Shown: piece by piece, positions 37,468-46,047 of the stretch
How positions within the stretch are numbered: the first letter of the stretch is position 1
How the letters are laid out: the number at the start of each line of letters is the position of its first letter
Source: Mucilaginibacter gossypiicola
GTDB lineage: Bacteria > Bacteroidota > Bacteroidia > Sphingobacteriales > Sphingobacteriaceae
DNA length: 64,000 nt
Direction of reading: 5' to 3'
Assembly (NCBI RefSeq): GCF_900110105.1
Contig: NZ_FOCL01000002.1
Location: 186,001 to 250,000, forward strand
Translations under genes and position numbers: made by a program
Notes under the pieces: model-generated
Told to the model about the DNA's origin: nothing
The model's database searches: none
Seen by the model: only the letters and a program-made list of their open reading frames with translations

Positions 37468-38966
37468 GGGAAATAACCGTGAATGAACCAGCGGCGGGTC
37501 TGGCCCGGCAAATCGTTGGGGGTACCGAACAGCCAGTAGCGCATGCCTTCTTCATCTTCCGCTACATAATAATCGCGGTAACCGCCGTCTTCGATCCACC
37601 ATTCGTGATTGATCCGTTCAGGGCCGTCGGCCTGAACGATGATGTGTCGCTCATGGCGGTAGACGAACTGCCGGGGCGCGTAATCGGGCGTCAGCGCCAT
37701 CGCCTCGATAGGCTCAGGTGGTTCCAATAGTTGTACCGGGCGGATCTTGTCTTCCGGCCACTCGCTTTCCGGACTTTTAGCCAGATCCGTCGTATTACCC
37801 GCGGCACGTTCAGGCCAATGGTGCTCCTGCGGCAGGTAACGGTGAATATGGTCTTTACCTACCCGTGCGCCCACGTTATCCAGCAGTTCAGCTATCTCCT
37901 CGCTGTCCGCGCCGGGTTTGCCGTTCCAGAGCAGGTTTTGCTTGTCGCTGGCGGGTTCGGTCTTCGTTGCGTCCAATATAAATAATTCGATGCCGAGGCC
38001 CGGCGCTATTTGGTCAAATTGCAGCGCGAACAACTTAAATAGGTGATCGGTGCGCTGGCTGGGATGATTGGTACCAATCGTTAGGTGACCCGATTTACCA
38101 TCGATGCGGCAATAGGTCAAAAGAGCGCTGCGCAAACCGAGCCCTTCGCCATAAAGCCGTTTGCATAGGGTATCGATCAGCCCGTGTACGGTGTTCTCAA
38201 TGACCTCGCGGGTGCGGATCGGTTCAAGCAGGGCAAGCCGTTCTGTATAAGGTACGGGCTCCTTGAGCGGCAGCAGGAACTCGGCTTCCTGCCCGAGCGC
38301 CTGGTATAACCGCAGCACCATATTGCCGCCGAAGCGGCGCTTCAGCACGGACTTGGGCAGGTGGATAAAGCTGCCGACCTGGTAAAAACCGAGCTCACGC
38401 AATTTGATCAACAGGTCAAGCCCTAAACGAAGGGAGGCGGGCGGCAACGGCATCAGCGCATTGCGCTGAGCGCCGGGCGGCACGATTAGGCCCGATTCGG
38501 CGCAGCGGGCAACCGCCCAGGCGCAGCCAATGGTGTCAGCCATACCGGGCCGGGTGGTATAACCCAGGCCTTTAAGTCGGCCGGTTAGATCCTTTAAAAA
38601 ACCGGCCTCGCCGCCTTTCAGGTGGGTGCAGCCGGTGACGTCGAGCAGCAAGCCATCCGGCGGGTCGACCATGACCAGCGGCGTATAACGCAGGCACCAT
38701 TCGGCCAGGCCTTTCAGCAGCTTGATATTACGGCCGGGTTTGTGTTCGAACAGCTGGATGCCGGGAGCGATCACGCGGGCATCCGCGACCGTAATGCCCG
38801 GCCTGATGCCGGATTGCTCGGCCAGCGCATTCATCGTCATGACCAGCATGCGCCCGTGATCCGCTTCGGTAAACGCCACCGGCAATTCGCGGAGCGACTT
38901 CAGACGGATCGCCTCCCGGTCGGTCAGTAAATATTTGAACCATATGGATACAAAACGCTTAGGCAT
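37464..38966 (-). CDS. imuB: ImuB, Y-family polymerase-like mutasome protein
   Basis: 500 residues from the ATG at 38966; the open frame continues upstream only to a GTG inside imuA. It has the Y-family fold (PKRFVSIWFKYLL; DARVIAPGIQLFE), but the catalytic acidic residues are missing: the first motif reads VSIWF where active enzymes have D-x-D, and the second reads LLLDVTG without the D-E pair. That is the family feature of ImuB, a clamp-binding scaffold for DnaE2. It overlaps imuA by 8 bases and dnaE2 by 4. Confidence 0.88.
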
Positions 38967-39690
38967 AACGGCGATCACTGACAGGTTGTTGAATAGCTGC
39001 GGTTTGCGGATGCTGGAAGGCACTGTTCTTCCATTCCAGGGTCCAGGAACCGGGTTGTCCGTTCTTGACTTTGAGTAAGTCCACCTGCCAGCGCGGGTAG
39101 CCCACCCCGGGCATACCGGGGCGCAGTTTACTGCGCAAAGGCTTCACCGTCCAGCGGGCCGTGCAGGCAGTTGTATTTAATTGCTTGACATCCTTTCGCA
39201 GGATAAAGCCGGTGACCTGACTTTGTTCGATCGCCAGCTGCAGCCGCCGCGACTCCATAAAGGACAGCAAACGTGTTTCGCAGATGACCGCGGCGATGCC
39301 GCCGCACTTCAGGGCTTCTTCGGTGACCCAAAGCACATCTTTCTCCCGTGCCACATCAATAAAAATAATGCGGTCGGGGTTGACGCCGAAGCGTTTCAAG
39401 GCGGGCGGATAAATGCGGCGGGTATAGCTGACCCAAACACAAACACCTCCTTTTTCCAGCAGGGTCTGTATGATCCCGGCTATAAAACCGCCGATGGCCG
39501 CCGTAAATTCGGGGCGCGTACTGATAAATTCATGCAACGCGCCGGTTGGGAACACTTGGTTAGGAAACGCATTTTCAATGGGGCCCAGGCCAAATGATTG
39601 CCGCTCTTCCGGCGCCACGGGGCGGAAGCCTTCCCAGCCAAGGAGGTCCGCGCGAAGTTTGGTAATGATCTCATTTTTTGTCGCTGTCAT
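38959..39690 (-). CDS. imuA: ImuA-like RecA-fold protein
   Basis: 243 residues with a RecA-like core (GALHEFISTRPEFTAAIGGF; VCVWVSYTRRIYPPALKRFG; RIIFIDVAREKDVLWVTEEA) but no complete Walker A box, as in ImuA/ImuA'. ImuA proteins assist DnaE2-ImuB by an unclear mechanism. The ATG at 39690 is chosen because the next upstream start is a TTG. It is the second gene of an operon reading leftwards, after the small gene at 39701. Confidence 0.85.
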   Translation of the reverse strand: MTATKNEIITKLRADLLGWEGFRPVAPEERQSFGLGPIENAFPNQVFPTGALHEFISTRPEFTAAIGGFIAGIIQTLLEKGGVCVWVSYTRRIYPPALKRFGVNPDRIIFIDVAREKDVLWVTEEALKCGGIAAVICETRLLSFMESRRLQLAIEQSQVTGFILRKDVKQLNTTACTARWTVKPLRSKLRPGMPGVGYPRWQVDLLKVKNGQPGSWTLEWKNSAFQHPQTAAIQQPVSDRRYA

Positions 39691-39700
39691 ATCCGTTACT

Positions 39701-40015
39701 TTAAAGATCAAAATTGAATTCAGGGAAACTGATGCCGGCGTCCCGGTTATATTGTCGGATCGCCGCAGCGATCAGGTTGAGTTCGCTGCTGCTGAACCGT
39801 TCATCGTCATCGTCGATAAAGGCCTGGGCCTGTTCCGGATAATGTATAGCCTCATAGTAAATTTCGAAATCTTGCGGGATCACCGGGGGCTGCGGATCTT
39901 CATATTCCACATTGACATAAACGATCGCACGCCGCTCACCGGCAATAATGTCATAACGGCAATAGCCGTCCGCATCCGCAAAATTCTGCAGCTGCTCTAC
40001 CGTGATCGTGATCAT
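39701..40015 (-). CDS. Small uncharacterised protein leading the imu operon
   Basis: 104 residues from the ATG at 40015; a start at 40054 is possible. The protein is acidic and alpha/beta (MITITVEQLQNFADADGYCR, AIVYVNVEYEDPQPPVIP). It lies 10 bases before imuA on the same strand, so it is the first gene of the mutasome operon. No family recognised. Confidence 0.55.
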   Translation of the reverse strand: MITITVEQLQNFADADGYCRYDIIAGERRAIVYVNVEYEDPQPPVIPQDFEIYYEAIHYPEQAQAFIDDDDERFSSSELNLIAAAIRQYNRDAGISFPEFNFDL

Positions 40016-40064
40016 TATGTTGTCTAATTCGAGTTCGAGAAAAAACGGGACCATACGCTTCAAA

Positions 40065-40072
40065 TTTGGGAC
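40065..40072 (+). promoter_or_regulatory. Repeated TTTGGGAC motif in the imu/alkB divergent promoter
   Basis: TTTGGGAC (40065-40072) lies between the leftward imu operon and the rightward alkB operon; a related CGGGACC is at 40046. It resembles the arms at 3903-3958 (TTGGGACATG). This could be a shared regulator site or coincidence. Confidence 0.25.
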
Positions 40073-40142
40073 TATAAAGTTATGCTAATATTTTTAGTAT
40101 TTTCTTCATCTTTTTTACAATTTTTTATTCACATTTGTTTTA

Positions 40143-40412
40143 GTGAAAAATAAGTTGTTCGACGACCTGCCTAAAACGGTGAAGATTAGCACCGGCAAAT
40201 GGCTGTATATCCTGCGCGATAAAGGGGAGGGTTATTTACTCTACGATCCTATTAATGAAAAAGAAATGGGGCGTATCCTGGTTGACGATGCCGGCCAATG
40301 GATCTATGACGGGGAACAACTGGATGTTTATGAAGCGGAAGAAGTGGCCGGCGCGATCACCGGACACGAGAAGGAAATGGAAGAATTATTAAAGAGCCTG
40401 AAGGAAGATTGA
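40143..40412 (+). CDS. Small uncharacterised protein before alkB
   Basis: 89 residues starting with GTG. It has two short beta units (GKWLYILRDKGEGYLLYDP, GRILVDDAGQWIYDGEQ) and a helical acidic C-terminus. Its stop overlaps the alkB start (TGATG), so the two are made together. It faces the imu operon across a shared promoter region. No family recognised. Confidence 0.55.
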   Translation: MKNKLFDDLPKTVKISTGKWLYILRDKGEGYLLYDPINEKEMGRILVDDAGQWIYDGEQLDVYEAEEVAGAITGHEKEMEELLKSLKED

Positions 40413-41005
40413 TGGAGCAATTATGTTTTTTCCCGGAGGCGGGTCAAAGTAAGGGCCTGCCAAAAGAAATGCTGGAATATATGCCGGGACTGTTCAGCAA
40501 CGAAGAAAGCGATTACCTTTTGGAAAAATTCATAAGGGAATCGCCCTGGAAGCAACGGCTGCAAAAAATGTGGGACAAAGAAGTCCTGACGCCGCGCCTG
40601 ACGGCGTGGTATGGCGACCGCCTGGAAGAAGATCCGATACCCTGGACGCCTGAACTGCTCATGATCAAGGCGAAAGTAGAGCCATTGGCAGGTGTGGAAT
40701 TCAACAGCGTCTTATTGAACTACTATCGCGACGGTAATGATTCGGTGGCCTGGCACAGTGATAAGGAGAATGTATTAGGCAAACGCCCGGTGATTGCATC
40801 GGTCAGCTTCGGCCAGGTAAGAAGTTTCGATATCCGCAACAAGGCAGATCACAGTGAACAGTATTCCGTCCGGTTGGAACACGGCTCTTTCCTGCTCATG
40901 AAAGCCGGGCTACAGGAGGCATTCGAGCACCGTATTGCCAAATCGGCCAGGCCAATGAAAGCGCGGGTTAATTTAACGTTCAGGGTGGTGAAGCATCCCT
41001 ATTGA
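40412..41005 (+). CDS. alkB: AlkB-like 2-oxoglutarate/Fe(II) DNA repair dioxygenase
   Basis: 197 residues. The iron triad is clear: H115 and D117 in VAWHSDKENVLG and H173 in AFEHRIAK. The 2-oxoglutarate-binding R-x-N-x5-R type segment is ARVNLTFR. AlkB removes alkyl groups from 1-methyladenine and 3-methylcytosine. The N-terminus (PGLFSNEESDYLLEKFIRE) is the usual nucleotide-recognition lid region of ALKBH2/3-like proteins. Confidence 0.88.
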   Translation: MEQLCFFPEAGQSKGLPKEMLEYMPGLFSNEESDYLLEKFIRESPWKQRLQKMWDKEVLTPRLTAWYGDRLEEDPIPWTPELLMIKAKVEPLAGVEFNSVLLNYYRDGNDSVAWHSDKENVLGKRPVIASVSFGQVRSFDIRNKADHSEQYSVRLEHGSFLLMKAGLQEAFEHRIAKSARPMKARVNLTFRVVKHPY

Positions 41006-41575
41006 TCAGGAGTGTGTCCTGATCCGCCTCAAGATTTCAGCTAAGAGGTTTTGATCGTCGATACCCCCTCCGGTAATTTCCCAATCGTCTTCCATGAGTT
41101 CGATCTCAGCGCTAAAGCCGCCATTGATAAACACCAGGAAACGGCCCTCATCGGCCATCAACTGGATATATTTGCGCTCGTGAAAACGGTCGAAAGTAAA
41201 GGACAGTACGGTTTCCGAGTCATTCCCGGAAAGAAAAACGGGTTGGTTATCCTGAAGGACATCCACGACCTGCAAAATTTCGGCTTCACTCAGACGATTG
41301 CCGATGTATTTCCATTCGAAAGCTGTCAATCCGTTAAAATGCAGTTCACCCAAAAAGCCTGGATTAGCTTCGCCTTCCAGCTCCACGTATTCCAAATACT
41401 TTTCCAGCCTTTCCTCAAAGTCCTCTCCCTCTTCAGCCGGGTAACCCTTATAGATCCGGTAGGCATGGGTAGCCACATACAAGTCGCCTTCTTGCCGGTA
41501 GACCGGGAAAATATCGATGGTCTGTCCCTGGCCATCGTCTCTGATGATTTGCAGGAGTGCCGGATTGTTAAGCAT
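41006..41575 (-). CDS. Uncharacterised protein in the repair island
   Basis: 189 residues from the ATG at 41575. It is soluble, acidic and alpha/beta with no motif I know; it starts MLNNPALLQIIRDDGQGQTI. The stop directly abuts the convergent alkB stop (41005/41006) and the start overlaps the next gene upstream by 8 bases. Confidence 0.5.
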   Translation of the reverse strand: MLNNPALLQIIRDDGQGQTIDIFPVYRQEGDLYVATHAYRIYKGYPAEEGEDFEERLEKYLEYVELEGEANPGFLGELHFNGLTAFEWKYIGNRLSEAEILQVVDVLQDNQPVFLSGNDSETVLSFTFDRFHERKYIQLMADEGRFLVFINGGFSAEIELMEDDWEITGGGIDDQNLLAEILRRIRTHS

Positions 41576-41798
41576 AATGATCTTCGATGCGGTCACAGAT
41601 TTTATGGAGCAGCGCTTTTTCAAGCGGCTCGCCCGAAAGTTGCTTCCAGTTGGTGTCATTGGTAACTTCGGCAATGACTACACCGTCCTTTTCCACGCCA
41701 AAGACATGGTTGGCCATTTCGGTGATCCGGTAGTCATGCTCAACGCCGGAGACCTCCTGGCAAAATTGAAAGCTATGCAGTTCTTCGTCGGGTTCCAT
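41568..41798 (-). CDS. Small protein, possible paralogue of those at 42416 and 54023
   Basis: 76 residues from the ATG at 41798. The order is a beta hairpin (YRITEMANHVFGVEKDGVVI), a charged middle, and a C-terminal helix (LLHKICDRIEDHYA). The same order, ending in 'K-I-E', is seen in the small genes at 42416 and 54023, but this copy lacks the NPGG motif. Function unknown. Confidence 0.5.
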   Translation of the reverse strand: MEPDEELHSFQFCQEVSGVEHDYRITEMANHVFGVEKDGVVIAEVTNDTNWKQLSGEPLEKALLHKICDRIEDHYA

Positions 41799-41898
41799 AA
41801 TGCAAGATAACAATCTTTACAGAACTTTGGTTTCGGCTATTATGAGGCTGTTGTAAGCAAATATATATAGCACCTTAGCCAGTATTTCGTAAAGGTCT

Positions 41899-42096
41899 TT
41901 ATCCCTTTTTATCCGAAGGAATTTCTTCCGGATGGTGTTCAAAATGGATCCGCGCCTGTTTCAAACCGGTTGCAATAGCTTCACCTTCGTTACCGGTGGT
42001 TTTTAATACCTCGTTAGCGATTTCAACCGCTTTTTCACGCAGGTATTTAGGCTGGTTTTTATATGATGGCGGATAATCGCCTTTTGGCCATGGCAT
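41899..42096 (-). CDS. Small YdaT-like protein
   Basis: 65 residues from the ATG at 42096. The start MPWPKGDYPPSYKNQPKYLR and the helix EKAVEIANEVLKTTGNEGEA match a common Bacteroidota pattern related to YdaT. Function unknown, perhaps stress related. The frame extends upstream but overlaps the Pro-rich gene. Confidence 0.6.
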   Translation of the reverse strand: MPWPKGDYPPSYKNQPKYLREKAVEIANEVLKTTGNEGEAIATGLKQARIHFEHHPEEIPSDKKG

Positions 42097-42112
42097 AATT
42101 GAAAGTTTTTCG

Positions 42113-42304
42113 TTAAACTTCTGTTTGATTAAATTCCGAACCGCTTTGATCTGGCTGCTGCGGAAGTTCCTGTGGTTCATTAGGCGGCGCTTCCGGCGGT
42201 ATCGAGGGTGTATGCGGATCGGTTGGTTGCTGTACTTCAGGACTTAACGGCTGTACCGGTGCTTCCTGGGGTTCGTTTGGTATTGTCTCGTGCTGCTTGC
42301 TCAT
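42113..42304 (-). CDS. Small proline/glutamine-rich protein
   Basis: 63 residues with low-complexity Pro/Gln/Glu sequence (PQEAPVQPLSPEVQQPTDPH). Probably disordered. It lies 16 bases before the YdaT-like gene on the same strand. It is weakly supported because composition alone could produce the frame. Confidence 0.4.
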   Translation of the reverse strand: MSKQHETIPNEPQEAPVQPLSPEVQQPTDPHTPSIPPEAPPNEPQELPQQPDQSGSEFNQTEV

Positions 42305-42415
42305 AATCTTTTATTGTTTTATCAGACAACAAATAGAAAGGCTAACCGGTTTTTAAATATATTAAAATGAACAAGTTACCCTAAACAATTGTGACCGTTC
42401 GGAAGTTGTCCTATT

Positions 42416-42688
42416 ATGGAAAATTACCCGATCACAATTACTGTGGATAAGGAAGTGCATCATTTCGAAGTAGGCGAATATCCGCACCATAACGAAGAAC
42501 AGTGCAAATTCAAAGTGTTCGAGCAAGGCGTCTATGTGGCCAGCTTTGAACCAGATGCTCAGGATTTTTTGCATATCTGTCAAAATCCCGGAGGCATTGA
42601 TGAAGAGGTCCTCCATCTATTGGCCGACAAGATCGAAGGGCATCATCCGCATGGAATTAACGACAATATAAGAAAATTGAAGCTATGA
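42416..42688 (+). CDS. Small protein with FLHICxNPGG motif, upstream of ku
   Basis: 90 residues. A beta-rich N-terminus (YPITITVDKEVHHFEVGEYP) leads to FEPDAQDFLHICQNPGG and a C-terminal helix. The same motif occurs in the gene at 54023 at the other end of the island. The stop overlaps the ku start (ATGA), so it is co-translated with Ku. Function unknown. Confidence 0.7.
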   Translation: MENYPITITVDKEVHHFEVGEYPHHNEEQCKFKVFEQGVYVASFEPDAQDFLHICQNPGGIDEEVLHLLADKIEGHHPHGINDNIRKLKL

Positions 42689-43455
42689 GAAGTATCTGGA
42701 CAGGCTCTATCGGCTTCGGCCTGGTGAGTATCCCCATCAAATTATTTTCCGCGGTACAGGAAACCCGGCTGGACCTGGACATGCTGGATGGCCGTGACCA
42801 TGCCCATATCAAATTTCAGCGGGTAAACGAGAATACTAAAAAAGAAGTTCCTTACGATAAGATCGTCAAAGGCTACAAATACGATGATGATTACGTGATC
42901 ATTGAAGATGCGGATTTTGAAGCGGCGGCACCGGAGAAGAGCAAAGTGATCGAGATCGAAAGCTTTGTGGATGTAGCATCGGTCAATCCGATGTATTACG
43001 AAACCTCCTATTACACCGAACCCGCTACGAAGAAAAATAAGGCCTATGCATTATTACTCGAAGCGTTAAAGAAATCCGGTAAAGCCGGGCTGGCACGGTT
43101 TGTCCTTCGCAGTACTGAAAGTTTGTGTATCGTACACCCGGTGGATAAGGATATCGTGGTTACCCGCATCCGGTTCCAGCAGCAAATCCGGGATCAGGAA
43201 GACCTCAACCTGGATGACGATGTGAAGGTTAGCGACAAGGAACTGAAAATGGGTCTGGCGCTGATCGAGCAATATGCGGAGCCATTGGATCTTTCTAAAT
43301 ATAAAGACGAATACCATACGGAACTGATGAATATTATTGAGCAGAAAGCCAAAGGTAAACGTCCAACCATCAAGAAACTGAAACCTAAAGCAGCCAAAAG
43401 TGATGATCTGTATGATCAGCTGATGAGCAGTCTGAATGTAAAAAAAGGGGCTTAA
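42685..43455 (+). CDS. ku: Ku end-joining protein
   Basis: 256 residues, typical for bacterial Ku. The start MRSIWTGSIGFGLVSIPIKL is the family signature, and YEVxxY-like RFQQQIRDQEDLNLD lies in the core. Ku homodimers bind double-strand break ends and recruit LigD. The C-terminal tail is lysine-rich. The two LigD-type genes lie 4 kb downstream on the opposite strand. Confidence 0.95.
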   Translation: MRSIWTGSIGFGLVSIPIKLFSAVQETRLDLDMLDGRDHAHIKFQRVNENTKKEVPYDKIVKGYKYDDDYVIIEDADFEAAAPEKSKVIEIESFVDVASVNPMYYETSYYTEPATKKNKAYALLLEALKKSGKAGLARFVLRSTESLCIVHPVDKDIVVTRIRFQQQIRDQEDLNLDDDVKVSDKELKMGLALIEQYAEPLDLSKYKDEYHTELMNIIEQKAKGKRPTIKKLKPKAAKSDDLYDQLMSSLNVKKGA

Positions 43456-43473
43456 CAATTTAAACTATCTACG

Positions 43474-43716
43474 ATGAAAAATCCATTTGAAAAAGAAGAC
43501 CATACCGGCCTGATCGTCGGAATCGCGGTTGGCATAACCGCCGGCATTGGCTTGGGTTGGTTATTTTTAACCGATAAAGGCGCGCAGTATCGCAGGCAAA
43601 TTAGCCGAAAATTCCGCGAAGGGGTTAGCGATACCGCTGCTGAAGTGATCGATAAGAAAACAATTATTCCTAAAAAAGTGGCAAAGGTGGCGACTGATGC
43701 CGTAATCAAAGATTAA
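43474..43716 (+). CDS. YtxH-like small membrane protein
   Basis: 80 residues. One membrane segment (TGLIVGIAVGITAGIGLGWL) is followed by a basic helical part (YRRQISRKFREGVSDTAAEV), the YtxH general-stress pattern. It lies 18 bases after ku and directly before the lipocalin gene, so it is probably in the same operon. Confidence 0.7.
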   Translation: MKNPFEKEDHTGLIVGIAVGITAGIGLGWLFLTDKGAQYRRQISRKFREGVSDTAAEVIDKKTIIPKKVAKVATDAVIKD

Positions 43717-44256
43717 ATGATGAAAAAAGGTAAAGCTTTAATCGGCTTAGCGGCAGTAGCTGGCGTAGCCGGCATTGCCTACGCACTTTGGCCGAAGAAT
43801 AAAATTCCCGGCAGCGCCGTTGTCGACCCGTTTCACAAGGAGAGATATTTGGGTAGATGGAATGAAGTGGCCCGCCTGCCTAGTCTGATTGAAAAGGACC
43901 TGCGTGACCTGACGGAAGAATATTCACTGAACGAGGACGGCACGATCAAAGTCGTTACCCGCGCCTTCAATCCTGTCAAGAATAAAGCCGTAGAAGCCAC
44001 GGGCACCATAAAGTTTAAAGGCTCTCAAACGCGTGGCCAATTGGAGGTCGCTTATTTCCTGCCGATCTACCTCGATTATAATGTCCTGGATATCGATGAT
44101 GATTACCTGTATGCCTTAGTTTCCGGCAGCGGACTAGGTTACCTCTGGTTGCTGTCGCGCGAAAGCAGCATGCCCGAGGAAATGAAACAACGGTTTTTGC
44201 AAAAGGCTATTGGCCTGGGCTTTGATATCAGTAAGTTGGAATGGATGGATTATTAA
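43717..44256 (+). CDS. Lipocalin family protein (Blc-like)
   Basis: 179 residues. A hydrophobic N-terminal segment (ALIGLAAVAGVAGIAYALWP) anchors or exports the protein. The lipocalin motif YLGRWNEVARLPSLIEKDL and the DxxVLxxDxxYxYAL-like NVLDIDDDYLYALVSGSG follow. Blc-type lipocalins bind lipids and respond to membrane stress. The start is directly after the previous stop; a second ATG follows immediately. Confidence 0.85.
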   Translation: MMKKGKALIGLAAVAGVAGIAYALWPKNKIPGSAVVDPFHKERYLGRWNEVARLPSLIEKDLRDLTEEYSLNEDGTIKVVTRAFNPVKNKAVEATGTIKFKGSQTRGQLEVAYFLPIYLDYNVLDIDDDYLYALVSGSGLGYLWLLSRESSMPEEMKQRFLQKAIGLGFDISKLEWMDY

Positions 44257-44268
44257 ACTTTAATAAAT

Positions 44269-44904
44269 ATGAAAACAGCGCTGGAACAATTACCGAAGCA
44301 ACAGACCGGGCGGCAAACTGATTTTACCCACGAGCAAAAGTTTGACACACTGGATGCCGCGCATAAAGCCTTCCACGCAGCCGCAGGGCGAATGCTTTCG
44401 GTCAACAACTGGTATAATTACGCCGGTGCAGGTTCGGCAAAGTTTACGCTATGCAATAACCAGGGCCAGGAATTAGAAGTGATGGCTGAAGAAGGTTTTT
44501 TTATCAGTATTGATCTGCCGGGCCCGGGGCCGGATGCCGGCGGCGGTGTCGAGTGGGTACTGGTTGAAAAGCTCGCTTCCGAAGGTGGCGCGCATACGGC
44601 CGAGGAATATGTATTGATGACGTTGCGGCCCGTAGCCGATCCGCGCAAGGCAGCCGCTGAAATCGCGCATTTTTACACTGACGAATCGACAAACACCTTT
44701 ATCGTGCGACGGGACGGCATGGTGTTGAGTGCAGGGGCTCACGGCAGGAACGAGACTCCGAATAACGACGCGGTCGACCTGCATGACAAGATCCGTAATA
44801 CGACCATCGCACTGATGGCAAGGGTGGGATTGTCCGGCGGACAGTGGCAAAAACTGGTTAACGGTTTGATCGATTACCAGGAAACTAAGGATGGGTTATC
44901 TTAA
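44269..44904 (+). CDS. Uncharacterised protein
   Basis: 211 residues, soluble, alpha/beta. A conserved-looking segment is SVNNWYNYAGAGSAKFTL, followed by SIDLPGPGPDAGGGVEWV and a helical C-terminus (DKIRNTTIALMARVGLSG). I recognise no family. It lies 12 bases after the lipocalin gene in the same direction and ends the ku operon. Confidence 0.6.
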   Translation: MKTALEQLPKQQTGRQTDFTHEQKFDTLDAAHKAFHAAAGRMLSVNNWYNYAGAGSAKFTLCNNQGQELEVMAEEGFFISIDLPGPGPDAGGGVEWVLVEKLASEGGAHTAEEYVLMTLRPVADPRKAAAEIAHFYTDESTNTFIVRRDGMVLSAGAHGRNETPNNDAVDLHDKIRNTTIALMARVGLSGGQWQKLVNGLIDYQETKDGLS

Positions 44905-44917
44905 CGGCCCAAGTCAT

Positions 44918-45724
44918 CTATGCTTTACGTTTTTCCCACCATGCCAGGGGGAACTTGATTTGGTCCACAGAATCTACGACTAGGTTCGGTTTAAAAGCAT
45001 AGGCTTTCAGCTTTTCTTTGTCGGCGATCCCGGATAAAACGAGGATGGTTTTGAAACCCATATACACACCACCTTTGATATCAGTTTCCATGGTATCCCC
45101 GACAACCGTGGTTTGCGCAGGTTGCAATCCCATATAGGCGCTTGCTGAGCGCATCATGACCGGACTTGGTTTGCCGATCACAAATGCTTCGCACCCACTA
45201 CCTTCTTCGATCATGGCAGCTGTTGCTGCTATACCCAGGTTGTTCCAGCCTGCTTTGCGAGGCGAAGGATCGCGGTTCGTCGCGATAAATCTTGCGCCTG
45301 CAAGGATCATATCAACGGCCTCATGTACCTGCTTCAGGTTAAACTCATGGCCTTCGCCCAGGATCACATAATCCGGCTTTTTTTCTACCACTTTAATTCC
45401 GGCATGTTCAAGACTTTTGAGCAGTCCACCTTCACCTAGAACGTAAGCACTGCAGCCGGGATCCTGATCCTGTAAAAATGTAGCAGTAGCCATAGCACTG
45501 GTATAAATATGCTTTTCCTCAACCTCAATGCCATACCCGGCTAAATGTTCAACGGCATCGGCCCGGCTGCGCTGGCTGTTATTGGAAAGAAAAGTAAATG
45601 GGATTTTTTTCCTAAGCAGGGCTGCCACGAAACGGTCAGCGCCATCTATCAGTTTTTCACCGGCATAGATCACGCCGTCCATATCGATCATCAGTCCGTA
45701 TTTCTTCATTGCTTTAAAACTCAT
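44918..45724 (-). CDS. HAD-IIA family phosphatase (NagD-like)
   Basis: 268 residues. HAD motif I is GLMIDMDGVIYAGEKLIDGA, the motif II threonine/serine region is FTFLSNNSQRSRADAV, and the late motif VVGDTMETDIKGGVYMGFKT gives the catalytic acids. The NagD group hydrolyses nucleotide or sugar phosphates. A second ATG at 45709 may be the real start. It is convergent with the preceding gene, 13 bases apart. Confidence 0.88.
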   Translation of the reverse strand: MSFKAMKKYGLMIDMDGVIYAGEKLIDGADRFVAALLRKKIPFTFLSNNSQRSRADAVEHLAGYGIEVEEKHIYTSAMATATFLQDQDPGCSAYVLGEGGLLKSLEHAGIKVVEKKPDYVILGEGHEFNLKQVHEAVDMILAGARFIATNRDPSPRKAGWNNLGIAATAAMIEEGSGCEAFVIGKPSPVMMRSASAYMGLQPAQTTVVGDTMETDIKGGVYMGFKTILVLSGIADKEKLKAYAFKPNLVVDSVDQIKFPLAWWEKRKA

Positions 45725-46047
45725 TTTACGTGGTATATGTTTCGGATAAAACAGGGCAATTTGATTTCTCCGATTGAAGGAATTAATAGAAAGCCATTAG
45801 GCAATAGATTCAACATCATCAGTTATGCCATCTTTTATGTACCCAGCGATACACTTCTACTGATGTGCTCTGATATATGATACAGTTGGCGAAACGCCTG
45901 CACGATCCATTAGCAAATCATGAAAAACATTCGTCAACTTGAATGTTTTCCCAGTGTCAAAATGAATAACAAATTTTAAATTTTGGAGGAAAATCGAGAT
46001 TATTATTGCTGGACTCAAAGGCCTGAAAATTTGTTCATGAAGAAAAA
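45725..46047. other. Intergenic stretch, no gene seen
   Basis: These 323 bases separate the NagD-like gene from the NmrA-like gene, which point away from each other. No open frame of interest, clear hairpin or repeat is visible. It should hold both promoters. A TTGGAGGAAAA sequence at about 45983 resembles a Shine-Dalgarno sequence but is 60 bases from the start at 46048. Confidence 0.4.
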
